Shown: positions 36,624 through 46,600 of the stretch, piece by piece
How the letters are laid out: every line of letters starts with the position of its first letter
Numbering within the stretch: the first letter of the stretch is position 1
From: Rhodococcus sp. Leaf278
GTDB lineage: Bacteria > Actinomycetota > Actinomycetes > Mycobacteriales > Mycobacteriaceae
Reading direction: 5' to 3'
Length of the DNA stretch: 64,000 bases
Assembly: GCF_001426085.1 (NCBI RefSeq)
Contig: NZ_LMRR01000010.1
Coordinates: 123,328 to 187,327 of the forward strand
Notes under the pieces: model-generated
What the model saw: the letters and a program-made list of their open reading frames with translations, nothing else
Database searches by the model: none
What the model was told of the DNA's origin: nothing
Program-made: the position numbers and the translations under genes

Positions 36624-37453
36624 GACGCGACCCATTCCAGACTGAGGTCGAAGTAACGCTCCCGGGCCGTCTCGAACATGGCGACGGCCCGGGTGCCCGG
36701 CCAGTCGTCCGGCGTCATGGACGGCGGAAGACCAGGGTCGACGTAGGGAATGACGCGCCATTCGTCGAGCAACGGCACGAACGTGACAAACGCGTCGCGG
36801 GAATTCCGAGCCGGGGACGTGCCGTCGAGGACCTCGAGAAATGCTTGATGACGATCGGCGATGCCGGCCAAATCCCACCATTGCTCGGCGCTCTCACGCA
36901 GCGTGGTGGGAGGCGCGACCTCGGACGCGACGAACGTCGTGACGTACTGCGACAACTCCAACGCGTCGACGATTGCAGCGGCCTCCGCCGCCAGATATTC
37001 GGGCGTGATCCACAATCCTGGTGAGACGGTCCCACAACCTATCGACGTGAGCCGACGCCTCAGCTGGTGCCGAGCCGCGCGTTGTGTCTCGGGAATGGTG
37101 AACGAGATCAACCGGAATGGATCGCCGTCGGCCATCCGCCGGAAGCCGAATATCCGGCCGTCGCCTCGCGCGAACATCGCGTCGGCCTGCTCGGTGATGC
37201 GATAGCCGGTGCGTCCCTCACGATTACCGGATTCGACAACGCTCTTCTTCTTCAACCTCGTCACCGCGATGCGCGTGCTCTCCGGTGGCACCCCGAGCGC
37301 GTCCATCCACACCACGAAGTCAGCGATGGCGAACCAACCACCGAGGGGGCGAACGTAGGCCCCGAGCACCGTGCGTACGAGTGACGTGGCGCTTCCCGGA
37401 CGAGAGTCGAAGTCGTCGAGGATGGCCCCGGCGGTGCTAGGCGCGGAGTTCGT
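36620..37453 (-). CDS. PaaX-family transcriptional regulator
   Basis: About 277 aa. The N-terminal winged helix (SLVRTVLGAYVRPLGGWFAIADFVVWMDALGVPPESTRIAVTRLKKKSVVES) and the following GYRITEQADAMFARGDGRIF are typical PaaX, the phenylacetyl-CoA repressor family. The GTG at 37453 lies inside the 3' end of kynU (17-base overlap), so it is co-transcribed and translationally coupled with tryptophan degradation. That linkage makes a kynurenine-pathway ligand or target likely. GTG 37486 is an alternative start. Confidence 0.85.
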   Translation of the reverse strand, partial: TNSAPSTAGAILDDFDSRPGSATSLVRTVLGAYVRPLGGWFAIADFVVWMDALGVPPESTRIAVTRLKKKSVVESGNREGRTGYRITEQADAMFARGDGRIFGFRRMADGDPFRLISFTIPETQRAARHQLRRRLTSIGCGTVSPGLWITPEYLAAEAAAIVDALELSQYVTTFVASEVAPPTTLRESAEQWWDLAGIADRHQAFLEVLDGTSPARNSRDAFVTFVPLLDEWRVIPYVDPGLPPSMTPDDWPGTRAVAMFETARERYFDLSLEWVAS

Positions 37454-38648
37454 CACGAATCGCCACGATACCCAGGTACACCTCACGGTACGAGGTACTC
37501 AAAGGGCTCAGCCCCAGGCGAATACCGTGTGGCGCTCGATAATCCGGGATCACACCCTGCTCCCACAGACGAGCGGTGATCGCCTTGAAATCGGGATGGT
37601 CGATGGTGACGTGCCCGCCGCGTCGAGTCGAGTCCTCCGGTGAGGCGATCTCCACCCCGAGCGGTACCAGCATCTCGCGGACAAGTTCGAGGGCGTATTC
37701 GGTCAGTGCCACGGACTTCGCACGGATCGCGTCCATGCCCACCTCGGCGATCATCTCGATGGTGTCCTGCATCGCGATCATGCCGAATACCGACGGCGTT
37801 CCGCTGATGACGCGTCGAATACCCTGTGCCGGAACGTAACCCTGAGCCATCTCGAAGGGATCGGCCCGGCCCATCCAGCCCCAGATCGGCTGGACGAAGT
37901 CGCCCTGAAGATCGCTGCGCACGTACGCGAAGGCCGGTGATCCCGGACCTCCGTTGAGGTACTTGTACGTGCACCCGACCGCCAGATCGACTCCCCAGGA
38001 ATCGAATTCCATCGGTACCGAACCGACGGAATGACACACATCGAGCAGCATCAGGGCACCGGTTGCGTGCGTGATACGCGTTGCCTCCGCCACGTCGACG
38101 AGGAAGCCGGAACGGTAGGCGACGTGAGTGATCACCACCAGGGCGGTGTTTTCCCCCACCACCTCGGCGAGTTGTTCGGGTTCGATGCCACCGCGGCGGT
38201 CCGTCTCGATCCATCGCAGAGTCATATTCGATTCGGCCGCAATACCTTCGAGCAAGTATCGGTCGGTTGGAAAGTTGTCACGGTCGATGACGATCTCGGT
38301 GCGGCCAGGCCGCATAGCGATCGCCGCCCGCGCCAGTTTGTACAGCAGTACCGTCGTCGAATCGCCGATCGTGGTTTGGCCGGGCGCGGCTCCCAGGGTG
38401 GCGTCGGCCAGGGCGTCGCCGATGGTGACGGGAAGGTCGAACCACTGCTCGTCCCAGCCGCGGATCAAGCGTCCGCCCCAGGCGTCGCTCATGAAGGTGT
38501 TGATCCGTTCGACGCTGGCCTTGGTGGGCCGGCCCAGCGAATTGCCGTCGAGATACGCGCTGATCGACGGATCGTCACTGCCGAGGAACTTGTCGCGGTA
38601 GCTGCGGAGCGGATCCTTGTTGTCGAGTTCGACTGCACGTTCCATCAT
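37437..38648 (-). CDS. kynU: Kynureninase
   Basis: A 403-aa PLP enzyme that splits kynurenine to anthranilate and alanine. Recognisable are AYLDGNSLGRPTKASVERI, IGDSTTVLLYKLARAA, LLDVCHSVGSVPMEFDSWGVDLAVGCTYKYLNGGPGSPAF (Schiff-base lysine in TYKYLNGG), and the C-terminal PDYRAPHGIRLGLSPLSTSY. Its ATG overlaps the kynA stop (ATGA). No kynurenine formamidase gene is present in the window. Confidence 0.95.
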   Translation of the reverse strand: MMERAVELDNKDPLRSYRDKFLGSDDPSISAYLDGNSLGRPTKASVERINTFMSDAWGGRLIRGWDEQWFDLPVTIGDALADATLGAAPGQTTIGDSTTVLLYKLARAAIAMRPGRTEIVIDRDNFPTDRYLLEGIAAESNMTLRWIETDRRGGIEPEQLAEVVGENTALVVITHVAYRSGFLVDVAEATRITHATGALMLLDVCHSVGSVPMEFDSWGVDLAVGCTYKYLNGGPGSPAFAYVRSDLQGDFVQPIWGWMGRADPFEMAQGYVPAQGIRRVISGTPSVFGMIAMQDTIEMIAEVGMDAIRAKSVALTEYALELVREMLVPLGVEIASPEDSTRRGGHVTIDHPDFKAITARLWEQGVIPDYRAPHGIRLGLSPLSTSYREVYLGIVAIRDELRA

Positions 38649-39499
38649 CGGCCGATTTCCGTTCTGACAGCGAGCAATTCAGGGAAGAAGGTGAGTTCGA
38701 GTGCCTTCTGCAGAAATCCGACACCGCTCGACCCTCCGGTTCCACTCTTCATCCCGATGGTACGGAGCACCGTGCGCATGTGCCGAAAGCGCCAGAGCTG
38801 AAAGTTCTCCTCCAGATCGACGAGCTCCTCGAATGCCTCGTACACCGCCCAGTGTTCGGTGTGGTTTTCGTAGACGAATTTGATCAGCGGCATCAGGTCC
38901 TCGTTGTACGTGTATGCCGCGGTGACGTCCCGGTCGAGGGCCGATGCCGGTACGTCGTATCCCTGCCGCGCCAACGACTGCCAGAACGCGTCGTACAGGC
39001 TCGGCTCGTGCAGCAGCGTCGAAAGCAACTGGTGCGCAGCCGGATCCGACTCGAAGACCGTCAGCATGCCCGCATTCTTGTTGCCGAGCACGAACTCCAC
39101 GGCCCGGTACTGATACGACTGGAATCCCGAAGAGTTGCCGAGGAAGTCGCGGAACTGGGAGTACTCCGTCGGCGTCAGAGTGGCCAGCACCGACCACTGC
39201 TCGGTCAACGTCTTCTGAATGTGCTTGACCCGGGCTACGCACTTGAGCGTGGTGCCGATGTCGTCGGCATCGAGAGCCGCCCGCGCGGCCAGTGTCTCGT
39301 GCAGTACCAGCTTGAGCCATAGCTCGGTGGTCTGGTGCTGAATGATGAACAGCAGCTCGTCGTGATGCTCCGGGGTGCTCACCGGCTTCTGGGCGCTGAG
39401 CAACGTGTCGAGGTCCAGGTACGAGCCGTAGCTCATGCGGTCACTGAAGTCGGTGACGACAGTCTTCTCTATCGCGCGAGTATTGGCTTCGACGCTCAT
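38645..39499 (-). CDS. kynA: Tryptophan 2,3-dioxygenase
   Basis: A 284-aa haem dioxygenase that opens the tryptophan indole ring to N-formylkynurenine. The family blocks SYGSYLDLDTLLSAQ, HHDELLFIIQHQTTELWLKLVLHE, SSGFQSYQYRAVEFVLGNKN and FQLWRFRHMRTVLRTIGMKSGTGGSSGVGFL (proximal haem histidine in RFRHM) are all present. GAGGA six bases upstream supports the ATG. First gene of kynA-kynU-paaX-like. Confidence 0.96.
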   Translation of the reverse strand: MSVEANTRAIEKTVVTDFSDRMSYGSYLDLDTLLSAQKPVSTPEHHDELLFIIQHQTTELWLKLVLHETLAARAALDADDIGTTLKCVARVKHIQKTLTEQWSVLATLTPTEYSQFRDFLGNSSGFQSYQYRAVEFVLGNKNAGMLTVFESDPAAHQLLSTLLHEPSLYDAFWQSLARQGYDVPASALDRDVTAAYTYNEDLMPLIKFVYENHTEHWAVYEAFEELVDLEENFQLWRFRHMRTVLRTIGMKSGTGGSSGVGFLQKALELTFFPELLAVRTEIGR

Positions 39500-39592
39500 G
39501 GATCGTCCTCGAGGTGGTGGGCTGGTGAGTCCACCGTATTACAGATATGTGCCGCCCGCTAGATATTCGTAGGTCACTGAGTCGCACGTCCA

Positions 39593-40555
39593 TCAACGGT
39601 CGACAACGGTGGCGGTGCGCTCGGCGAGGTTCTGTGCGACCCACTCGCGGAGCGTCGTGGTCGGGATCCCGTGCCGGACATTGAACGTGTCGGCCTTGTC
39701 CCATGCGACACCGCGCCCCTGTGCGAAGACGGCGCGATACTTCCGGGTCATGTTGTCCGGGTCTGCACCGAGTTCTGCCATCAGGAGCGGTTCCGACCAC
39801 ACCTGGAGCGCGAACGGACGACCGAGGACTGTTTCGAGGGTCTCGGCGAGTTGGCCGTAGGTGATCGTGTCCCCGGCGACGAAGACGATCTCGTCACGGA
39901 TGCGCGGCTCGGCGAAGAGGATCTCCGCGGTGAGCGCGCCGATGTCCTCCGGCATGGTCACGGTCACTGCGGTGTCGACGGTCCCGAGGGCATTGACGGT
40001 GTCGTTCGGGAGGTCGACCATCCCGGAGCCGGCATCGAAAAGGTAGTTCATGAACATGCCGGTGGAGATGATCACCCACTCGGTGTCGTGCTGTGAACGG
40101 AGGAGATCCCGCACGTCGAGCTGGGAGTCGAAGATGTCCTGGGGGCTGCCCCGGCCGATGACGTCGAAGTCGACACCGAACTGCCACGGGAAGTATCGCG
40201 GAAGCTTCGCCTGCAAGGCCGCCTGCGCGACTTTCATCGGAGTGTCCAATCCTGCGGTGATCCCGGTGCAGCCGATGACGGTGTCGTAGTCGGCGAAGAC
40301 CGCAGCGAGGTCATCGACGGTGTTCTCGACCAGGTCACCACGAACGATGCCTATCCCGAGTTCGCGGATCTCCTCGACGTCGTGCTGCTTGGCCGGGACG
40401 GTGGAGTCGATCGTGGTCCCACGGAGCAAGACATCGACGACAGATTCAGCGACACCAGCAGCTCGACGGACGACGTTGCGTAGAACCGGCATGCCGAGTT
40501 CACCGGCTCCGATCACGAGGATCTTCCGTGACGGGCCATTCCAGTCGTTGATCAT
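39593..40555 (-). CDS. NmrA-family aromatic alcohol reductase-like protein
   Basis: A 320-aa atypical SDR of the NmrA/isoflavone reductase-like group. The NADP motif is ILVIGAGELGMPVLRNV, followed by VIGCTGITAG, and the PRYFPWQFGVDFDVIGRG substrate loop. ATG at 40555 has AAGGA five bases upstream; the frame is open well beyond it but crosses the MerR promoter. It is divergent from a MerR-type regulator whose operator sits in its promoter, so it is very probably that regulator's target. Confidence 0.85.
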   Translation of the reverse strand: MINDWNGPSRKILVIGAGELGMPVLRNVVRRAAGVAESVVDVLLRGTTIDSTVPAKQHDVEEIRELGIGIVRGDLVENTVDDLAAVFADYDTVIGCTGITAGLDTPMKVAQAALQAKLPRYFPWQFGVDFDVIGRGSPQDIFDSQLDVRDLLRSQHDTEWVIISTGMFMNYLFDAGSGMVDLPNDTVNALGTVDTAVTVTMPEDIGALTAEILFAEPRIRDEIVFVAGDTITYGQLAETLETVLGRPFALQVWSEPLLMAELGADPDNMTRKYRAVFAQGRGVAWDKADTFNVRHGIPTTTLREWVAQNLAERTATVVDR

Positions 40556-40604
40556 GTGTTCCTTTCTTCGGCTCCCCGAGGATCGGGTGCCGAACACGTC
40601 TGCG

Positions 40605-40636
40605 ACCATAAACGTTGACATCACTGTCAAGGTCAA
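40605..40636 (-). promoter_or_regulatory. MerR-type promoter/operator
   Basis: On the minus strand TTGACC (-35, 40636-40631) and TATGGT (-10, 40610-40605) are 20 bp apart, the over-long spacing typical of MerR-activated promoters. The spacer holds the perfect palindrome TTGACA-TCAC-TGTCAA (40615-40630). It lies 50 bases before the NmrA-family gene and 31 bases before the divergent merR-type gene, so activation of the first and autoregulation of the second are inferred. Confidence 0.75.
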
Positions 40637-40666
40637 ATCGGTGGCCACCGACGGAAGGACCCCGGC

Positions 40667-41038
40667 ATGAAAATCAGTGAGGCAGCGGATGCGATCGGAG
40701 CGCCGGCACGGATGCTGCGGTACTACGAGCAGCAGGGACTCATCGACGCTGCGCGGTCGGCAAACGGGTACCGCGATTACTCCGACGAGCAGATCGAGCA
40801 CGCACGCCACGTGCGCGCGCTCGTCGAGGCGGGTCTTTCCACGCGCATGATCAAGATCGTCCTCGACATCGAAACTCCTGAGCCGGAGCAGCATTCGGCG
40901 ATAAGTGGTCGCGCGGCTGCAGAGGAACTCGCGCGTGAGTTGCGGGTGGTGGAGAACCGAATCGTGTGTCTCGAGAAAAGCCGCGAGGCCGTCATCGACT
41001 ACCTCCGTAGCACCGACCACGCAGACCTCCTTAGCTAG
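40667..41038 (+). CDS. MerR-family transcriptional regulator
   Basis: A 123-aa MerR protein. The N-terminal winged helix is MKISEAADAIGAPARMLRYYEQQGLIDAARSANGYRDYSDEQIEHARHV, followed by a long dimerisation helix (AAAEELARELRVVENRIVCLEKS). The metal-binding cysteines of MerR or SoxR are absent; one Cys lies in the coiled coil. It is divergent from the NmrA-family gene and shares the promoter palindrome at 40615-40630. Confidence 0.9.
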   Translation: MKISEAADAIGAPARMLRYYEQQGLIDAARSANGYRDYSDEQIEHARHVRALVEAGLSTRMIKIVLDIETPEPEQHSAISGRAAAEELARELRVVENRIVCLEKSREAVIDYLRSTDHADLLS

Positions 41039-41167
41039 AAGACGCACCGGAGGACCACGGCCGAGTCGCCCTGATCTGGACTCCGCGGTAGTCGACCTCG
41101 ATTCGGGTGTCGATAACGCCGCCCACTGAACTATCCTCGAAGTACCCGACCCGAGTGAGGAATCGCA

Positions 41168-41542
41168 GTGCGTAGAGCGTCCGGACAGTTGGAGGAGTCG
41201 ATCCTCGAGTTGCTCGGCCAGCACACGGAATTGTCGGTTGCTCAGGCACGGGAGCATCTCGGCGCGGATCTCGCCCACACGACCGTCATGACTGCATTGG
41301 TGCGGTTGCACGGCAAAGGCCTCGTCGATCGCGAGCGGCGAGGGCGTTCCTTCGTCTACACCCTCAACGCCCCGGTCGACGAGATCCCTGCACTTCGCGC
41401 AGCGATGCGGATGCGCACCGAACTCGGTACCAGGGCCGAGCGCGCCGACGTACTGGCCAGCTTCGTGGCCGCACTCGAGCCCGAGGACGAGGCCACATTG
41501 CGAGAACTGCTCGCCAAATCGGATTCAGCCGAGCATCGATGA
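41168..41542 (+). CDS. BlaI/MecI/CopY-family transcriptional repressor
   Basis: A 124-aa winged-helix repressor: ASGQLEESILELLGQHTELSVAQAREHLGADLAHTTVMTALVRLHGKGLVDRERRGRSFVYTL. Members are released from DNA when cleaved by a BlaR/MecR-type protease. The GTG start has GAGG seven bases upstream. The next gene, a membrane M56-type protease, overlaps its stop by four bases (ATGA), so a sensor-repressor pair is encoded. No beta-lactamase gene is in the window. Confidence 0.9.
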   Translation: MRRASGQLEESILELLGQHTELSVAQAREHLGADLAHTTVMTALVRLHGKGLVDRERRGRSFVYTLNAPVDEIPALRAAMRMRTELGTRAERADVLASFVAALEPEDEATLRELLAKSDSAEHR

Positions 41543-42420
41543 CTCTGCTCCTCATCGTGGCCATGCTGCCGTGGGTGCTGTCGCTGCTGCTGCGGTTCGG
41601 AGCCGACCACATCGACCGCCGACTCAACCCGTCCACCGCCGTAGTTCTGCTCCCGATCCTGTCGATGGTCACGGCGTTTGCAGTCGCCGCATCCTTGGCC
41701 GCGCTTGCTGCGGTTCTGCTAGCGTCGGCTCGGATTGTGTGGGTGTCACTGGGAATCGCCCTCTGCGCGTTGATGTTCTGGCGTGCCGTCGAAGTAACCC
41801 GTCACGTCCGACGCGTAGTCGTCAGTACATCCATCGCATCCGAATTCGGTGACGAGGCGCGAGCGACGGGCGGCATCGTCGTGGTCGACTCCGACGTTCC
41901 CGACGCCTTCGCCGTCCCCTCGGGCGGAGGTGCCGTCGTGATCACCACGGGTCTGGTGGAAGCGCTGTCTGACAACGAATTACGAGCGGTTCTCGAACAC
42001 GAGCGCGCGCACCTGCGGCACCGGCACAGCGTGTGGATCCAGATGTGCGAGATCGCGGCCGGAGTCGATCCGATTCTCGGGCCGCTGGCCGTCACGGTAC
42101 GACACGCTGCGGAGCGTCAAGCAGACGAGAGCGCGGCTGCGCTGGGCCGTCGAGATACGTTGTCTGCCATTGCCAGAACTGCTTTGCTTCGGGCCCATCT
42201 CGACCACGGGACCCACACTCTCGCCAGTACCGGCGGCGACGTCGTGCGACGCGTGCAGGCACTCAGCGAACCGCCGCGGCACCGCCCCGACCGCGGAATT
42301 CTCGCCGCCGGGATGGTCCTCGTCCTCGCGTTCACCGTCATCTCGGTGGCGTTGTTCGACGTCGTCCAAGATGTGGTGGTACCCGAAACCGGAGAAGCCG
42401 CCACCTCGATCTTCCGCTGA
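41539..42420 (+). CDS. M56/BlaR1-type membrane metallopeptidase
   Basis: A 293-aa membrane protease with two or three N-terminal helices, the zinc motif HERAH in LEHERAHLRHRHSVWIQ, a downstream RQADESAAALG third-ligand region, and a final transmembrane helix. It lacks the extracellular penicillin-binding sensor of BlaR1, as is usual for short actinobacterial members. It should act on the BlaI-type repressor encoded just upstream. Confidence 0.88.
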   Translation: MTLLLIVAMLPWVLSLLLRFGADHIDRRLNPSTAVVLLPILSMVTAFAVAASLAALAAVLLASARIVWVSLGIALCALMFWRAVEVTRHVRRVVVSTSIASEFGDEARATGGIVVVDSDVPDAFAVPSGGGAVVITTGLVEALSDNELRAVLEHERAHLRHRHSVWIQMCEIAAGVDPILGPLAVTVRHAAERQADESAAALGRRDTLSAIARTALLRAHLDHGTHTLASTGGDVVRRVQALSEPPRHRPDRGILAAGMVLVLAFTVISVALFDVVQDVVVPETGEAATSIFR

Positions 42421-42426
42421 CCTCGG

Positions 42427-43146
42427 TCAGATGCCCGCGACGCCTGCGAGTTGGCCGATCGCATAGGTGACCGCCATCGCGATCGCACCACCGATCACGA
42501 TTCGAGTGACCGCCGGGCGACTGGGCGCTCCACCGAGGCGTGCGCTGATAGTTCCGGTCAACGCCAGTGCCAGCAACACCACGACGAATGTGACCGGAAT
42601 GCGCAGCGAAGCGGACAGCAGCAGGATCGACAGCAACGGCAAGAGCGCACCACTGATGAACGACACAGCCGACGACGCGGCCGCTTGCCACGGATTGGTC
42701 AGCGCATCCGGGTCGATTCCCAATTCGACGTCCACGTGCGCGGCAAACGGATCGTGGTCGGTGAGTTCGCGAGCGACGGTCTGCGCAGTGTCCGCCGACA
42801 GCCCCTTGGCCTCGTACAGTGCCGCGAGCTCGGCCAGTTCCTGCTCAGGTTGCTCGTCCAGTTCTCGGCGTTCCTTGATCAACAGCGAACGCTCGGCGTC
42901 ACGCTGCGTGCTCACCGAGACGTACTCCCCGAGTGCCATGGATACAGCTCCTGCAACCAGACCGGCAACGCCTGCGGTCAGCAGCGACCCACGGTCGGTG
43001 GTTGCGGCCGCGACACCGACGACCAGACCGGCGGTGGAGACGATGCCGTCGTTGGCACCCAACACCCCGGCTCGAAGCCAGTTCAGTCGGCCTGACAGAT
43101 CACCGTGAGGCTCGTGATCGTGCAGGCTCGGCTCGGGCTCACTCAT
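42427..43146 (-). CDS. VIT1/CCC1-family transporter
   Basis: A 239-aa membrane protein with five helices. Helix 1 follows GRLNWLRAGVLGANDGIVSTAGLVVGVAAA and helix 2 holds the GAVSMALGEYVSVSTQRDAE metal-path motif, both typical of VIT1/CCC1 iron or manganese transporters. The loop with ERRELDEQPEQELAELAALYEAKGLS supplies acidic ligands. It would move Fe2+ or Mn2+, probably outward in bacteria. It overlaps the DUF2231-type gene by eight bases. Confidence 0.9.
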   Translation of the reverse strand: MSEPEPSLHDHEPHGDLSGRLNWLRAGVLGANDGIVSTAGLVVGVAAATTDRGSLLTAGVAGLVAGAVSMALGEYVSVSTQRDAERSLLIKERRELDEQPEQELAELAALYEAKGLSADTAQTVARELTDHDPFAAHVDVELGIDPDALTNPWQAAASSAVSFISGALLPLLSILLLSASLRIPVTFVVVLLALALTGTISARLGGAPSRPAVTRIVIGGAIAMAVTYAIGQLAGVAGI

Positions 43147-43615
43147 CGCCGGCCGTCGCCGATACGTCGTCCCATGCGGCGCGAGCGCCGGACTCTCCGA
43201 TTCTGTACACCTGGACGATTGTGGTCGCTCCGATCACGACTGCCAACACCACCACCATGATGGACTGCCACCGGACGGGCGCGTTTCCCCGACCCTCACG
43301 CAGATGCAGGAACACGAGTGCCGCGGCGACGACGACCAGACCGACGGAGAAGTAGATCATCCAGTCGCCGACCTCGGTGTGCGTTTCGACCGCGGCGGTT
43401 TCCGGGACACGCTTCTCGAGCCACTCGCCGGCCTCGGTCGTCAGCGGAGTCAGCACCAACGTGAACACAGCAAGGGCCGCAATGAGCCACACGAGCCTGC
43501 TGCGCACACCGGACCAGATACTGGCGGCGACAGCGAGGATCGCGGTGAGCGGTGCCAGCACCACGATGAAGTGAACGAGCAGAATGTGGGCCGGTAGGCC
43601 GTTGAAGGTGGACAT
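43139..43615 (-). CDS. DUF2231-type membrane protein
   Basis: A 158-aa protein with four transmembrane helices and the family opening STFNGLPAHILLVHFIVVLAPLTAIL. The helix 1 and helix 3 histidines could bind haem or metal, but function is not established. It is first in a two-gene operon with the VIT1-type transporter. The inverted repeat CTACAC-GTT-GTGTAG lies 51 bases before its start. Confidence 0.8.
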   Translation of the reverse strand: MSTFNGLPAHILLVHFIVVLAPLTAILAVAASIWSGVRSRLVWLIAALAVFTLVLTPLTTEAGEWLEKRVPETAAVETHTEVGDWMIYFSVGLVVVAAALVFLHLREGRGNAPVRWQSIMVVVLAVVIGATTIVQVYRIGESGARAAWDDVSATAGDE

Positions 43616-43665
43616 GGATTCTCCCGCTGGTCTCGATGTCGCGTGCTACTCACGCACGGCACATG

Positions 43666-43680
43666 CTACACGTTGTGTAG
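43666..43680. promoter_or_regulatory. Inverted repeat upstream of DUF2231-VIT1 operon (site A)
   Basis: CTACAC-GTT-GTGTAG, a perfect 6-bp inverted repeat with a 3-base centre, overlaps the last codons of the NRPS gene and lies 51 bases before the DUF2231 start. The same 15-bp architecture recurs before the NRPS gene (48094-48108). The TACA/TGTA halves recall BlaI/MecI operators, but the binding protein is unknown. Confidence 0.5.
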
Positions 43681-46600
43681 TAGTTGATCGTACGGTTCGA
43701 CGGTGATCAGATCTCGCCACACCGAGTCGGGTTCTGCGACCATCTCATACATGATCTGCTCGAGACTTTTCCCCAGTGCCACAATTGTATTCGCGTCGAA
43801 CAGTGCTGCGGGATAGACGATATCGACCGCGGTCTCGATAGCCTTACCTTCGCCGTCTCGATGTTCGGTGACGTGAAAATGAAGGTCGCACTTGGCGATG
43901 TCGATCGGTCGAGGGGTGATCTCGAAGCGAACATCCCCGACGTCGACGGTCGCGGCGGAGAAGACATCCAACGACAGCGCCACCTGAAAAATTGGGTGCC
44001 TCGCCTCCGTCGACTCGGCGCCGAGATCGACGACGACATCCTCGAACGACACCGTGGCATGGTCGAGGGCCCGCAATTCGCTTGCACGGGCTGCTCGCAC
44101 GATGTCCTCGACGGTCGTGGCCTCGTCGATCTTCGTCCGGATGGCGACGGTGTTGGTGAAGGTACCGACGAGTTGCTCGAGTCTCGGGTCATCACGACCG
44201 GCAACCGGAGTCCCGATGACGATGTCGGTCGATTCCGTCGTCTGGGCGAGCAGAAGCAACAGTGCTGCGCGAAGTACGGTGAATCGTCCTGTCCCGCAAC
44301 GCTGCGCCAGAGACGACATGCTCTCGGTGGCGTCTGCGTCGAAACGGAGCAACGTGCGCGCCCCGGAGAAATCCCAGTCCTGCCCGCGAGGACGGTCCAG
44401 TGGCAACTCCCTCGATCTCGGTATGTCCGACAACTCTGCGCGCCAGAAGTCGAGATCGGCCGACTTGTCTCGATTGGCCGCCCAAACGCTGTAATCCACG
44501 TAGTGCAGCGGCAATTCGAGCCACGACGGTGCGGTGCCGGCAATCCTGGCGTGATACGCCAGCACGAAGTCCGACGCCAACAGCCCTAGTGACCACCCGT
44601 CCGCTGCACTGTGGTGGACGGCGCACGCGAGCACGTGGCGATCGGGTGCTATCGCAAACAGGCGCGCCCGAATCGGGAACTCGGTGCGCACGTCGAAGGG
44701 GTGCTCGAGGGTCTGCACCGCTGCGGCGTCATCGAAGTCGACAACATCGAGGGTCGGTACCGCCATCGCCGAATCCGGCTCGACGACCTGCACCGGAACC
44801 CCGTCGACATCCGGATACCGCGTTCGCAGGGTGCTGTGCCGATCGATCAGGTCGGTCATCGCCTGCGAGGCTGCCGCCGCGTGGAACCGACCGGAAATCG
44901 TGACCGTGAACGGCAAGTTGTACAGCGGGAGGTGCGCACTTCGATCGATGTGGCGTTGCTGCGGCGCAAGCGGGATTGCGACCATCCCCTCCGCCAGACC
45001 TCGTTCGGGTCGCGAATCCTGCTGCCGCCCAATCAGTCGACGCTCGTCGATCCGTGCTGCCAGCGCCTGAACGGACGGGGAAACGGCCAGGTCTCGGACG
45101 CCGACGTCCACCGAGGCCTCGGCCCGCACCGATGCTACGACTCTGGTCGCCGCCAGCGAATCGCCCCCGAGATCGAAGAACGAAGCGGCGCAATCGATGC
45201 CACCCCTATCGAGCACACGCGCGAACACAGCCGCCACCATCTCCTCGGTGACACCGGACGGCTCGATCGGAGTGCCGGTCCTCGAAGCGGTCAGGTCCGG
45301 AACAGGAAGTGCGCCGCGATCGACCTTTCGATTGATCGTCAGCGGAATCTCGCCGAGGATCGACAGGGTCGCCGGCACCATGTGGGCGGGCAATCGCTCG
45401 GCGAGCTCCTTGCGAATGCGCTCGGTGTCGAGCACATTTCCATCGAGCGCGGCTACGACATAGCCGTCGATACGCAGATCCCCAGTTCGACTGCGACGCA
45501 ATGCCGATGATGCCGCACTGACACCCGGGAACGCCCGCAACGCCGCGTCTATTTCACCCAATTCGACACGATTTCCCCGGATCTTGATCTGATCGTCGGT
45601 GCGGCCGAGGAACTCGAGCGTACCGTCACCGCGCAGACGCGCACGATCTCCGCTTCGGAACATCCGAATCCCGCTGCCGAACGGGTTCGCGACGAATCGC
45701 GCCGATGTATCCGCGGTGCGACCGAGATATCCTCGCGCGACTCCGGCAGTTTCGATGTAGATTTCACCGACCGCTCCCGAGGGAACAGGCCGCAGAGTGC
45801 GATCGAGAAGGTGAATTTTCGCGCCCACCATCGCTCGACCGATTCCGTCCGCACTGCCCGGGTGCAGCCGCTCGGTCATCGTGACACTGCAGGTCGTCTC
45901 GGTGGGTCCGTAGGCATTGAGCAGTCGTCTGCCTGCCGACCAGCGGTCGACCGCATCCTGCGGAGCCGCCTCACCACCGATGATGATCGTCCCGACGTTC
46001 GCGAGCGCCGAGGGATCCAACGTCGCCAGCGCCGAGGGCGTGATCAGCAGATGTGTAATCGCCTGCTGGACAATCAGATCCGACAGTTCGGCGCCGCCGT
46101 ATCTACCCGCGGGCGCGATCACCACCGCCGCGCCCGCGGTCGCTGCAGTCAGCACCTCGACGATGGCAGTGTCGAATCCGGGCGAGGCGAGGTGACAGAC
46201 TCGCGACTCGTCGTCGAGGTCGTAGCTGCTTCTGATCTGTTGCACCAACGCGGCAATGCCATCGTGGGTGACGACGACGCCTTTGGGAGTACCGGTGGAC
46301 CCGGAGGTGTAGATGACGTAGGCCGCGTGGTGCAGTGCAGTGGTCGCGACTGTGGTCGGGTCTCCCTCCGCGAGAATGTCATCGACGTCCAGCCACTCCA
46401 CATCACCGAGTTCGCCACCGCCCGTGCACAGGCCCAACACCGCGCCGCTGTCACGCACCACGAACTGCGCCCGCTCACGGGGGTGATTCGGGTCGACCGG
46501 AACGTACACCGCACCCACTCGTGCGACTGCCCAGAAAGCGACGACCCCCTCGACGGAACGGCCGATGCGAACGGCGACCCGGTCCTCGGTACCGATTCCT

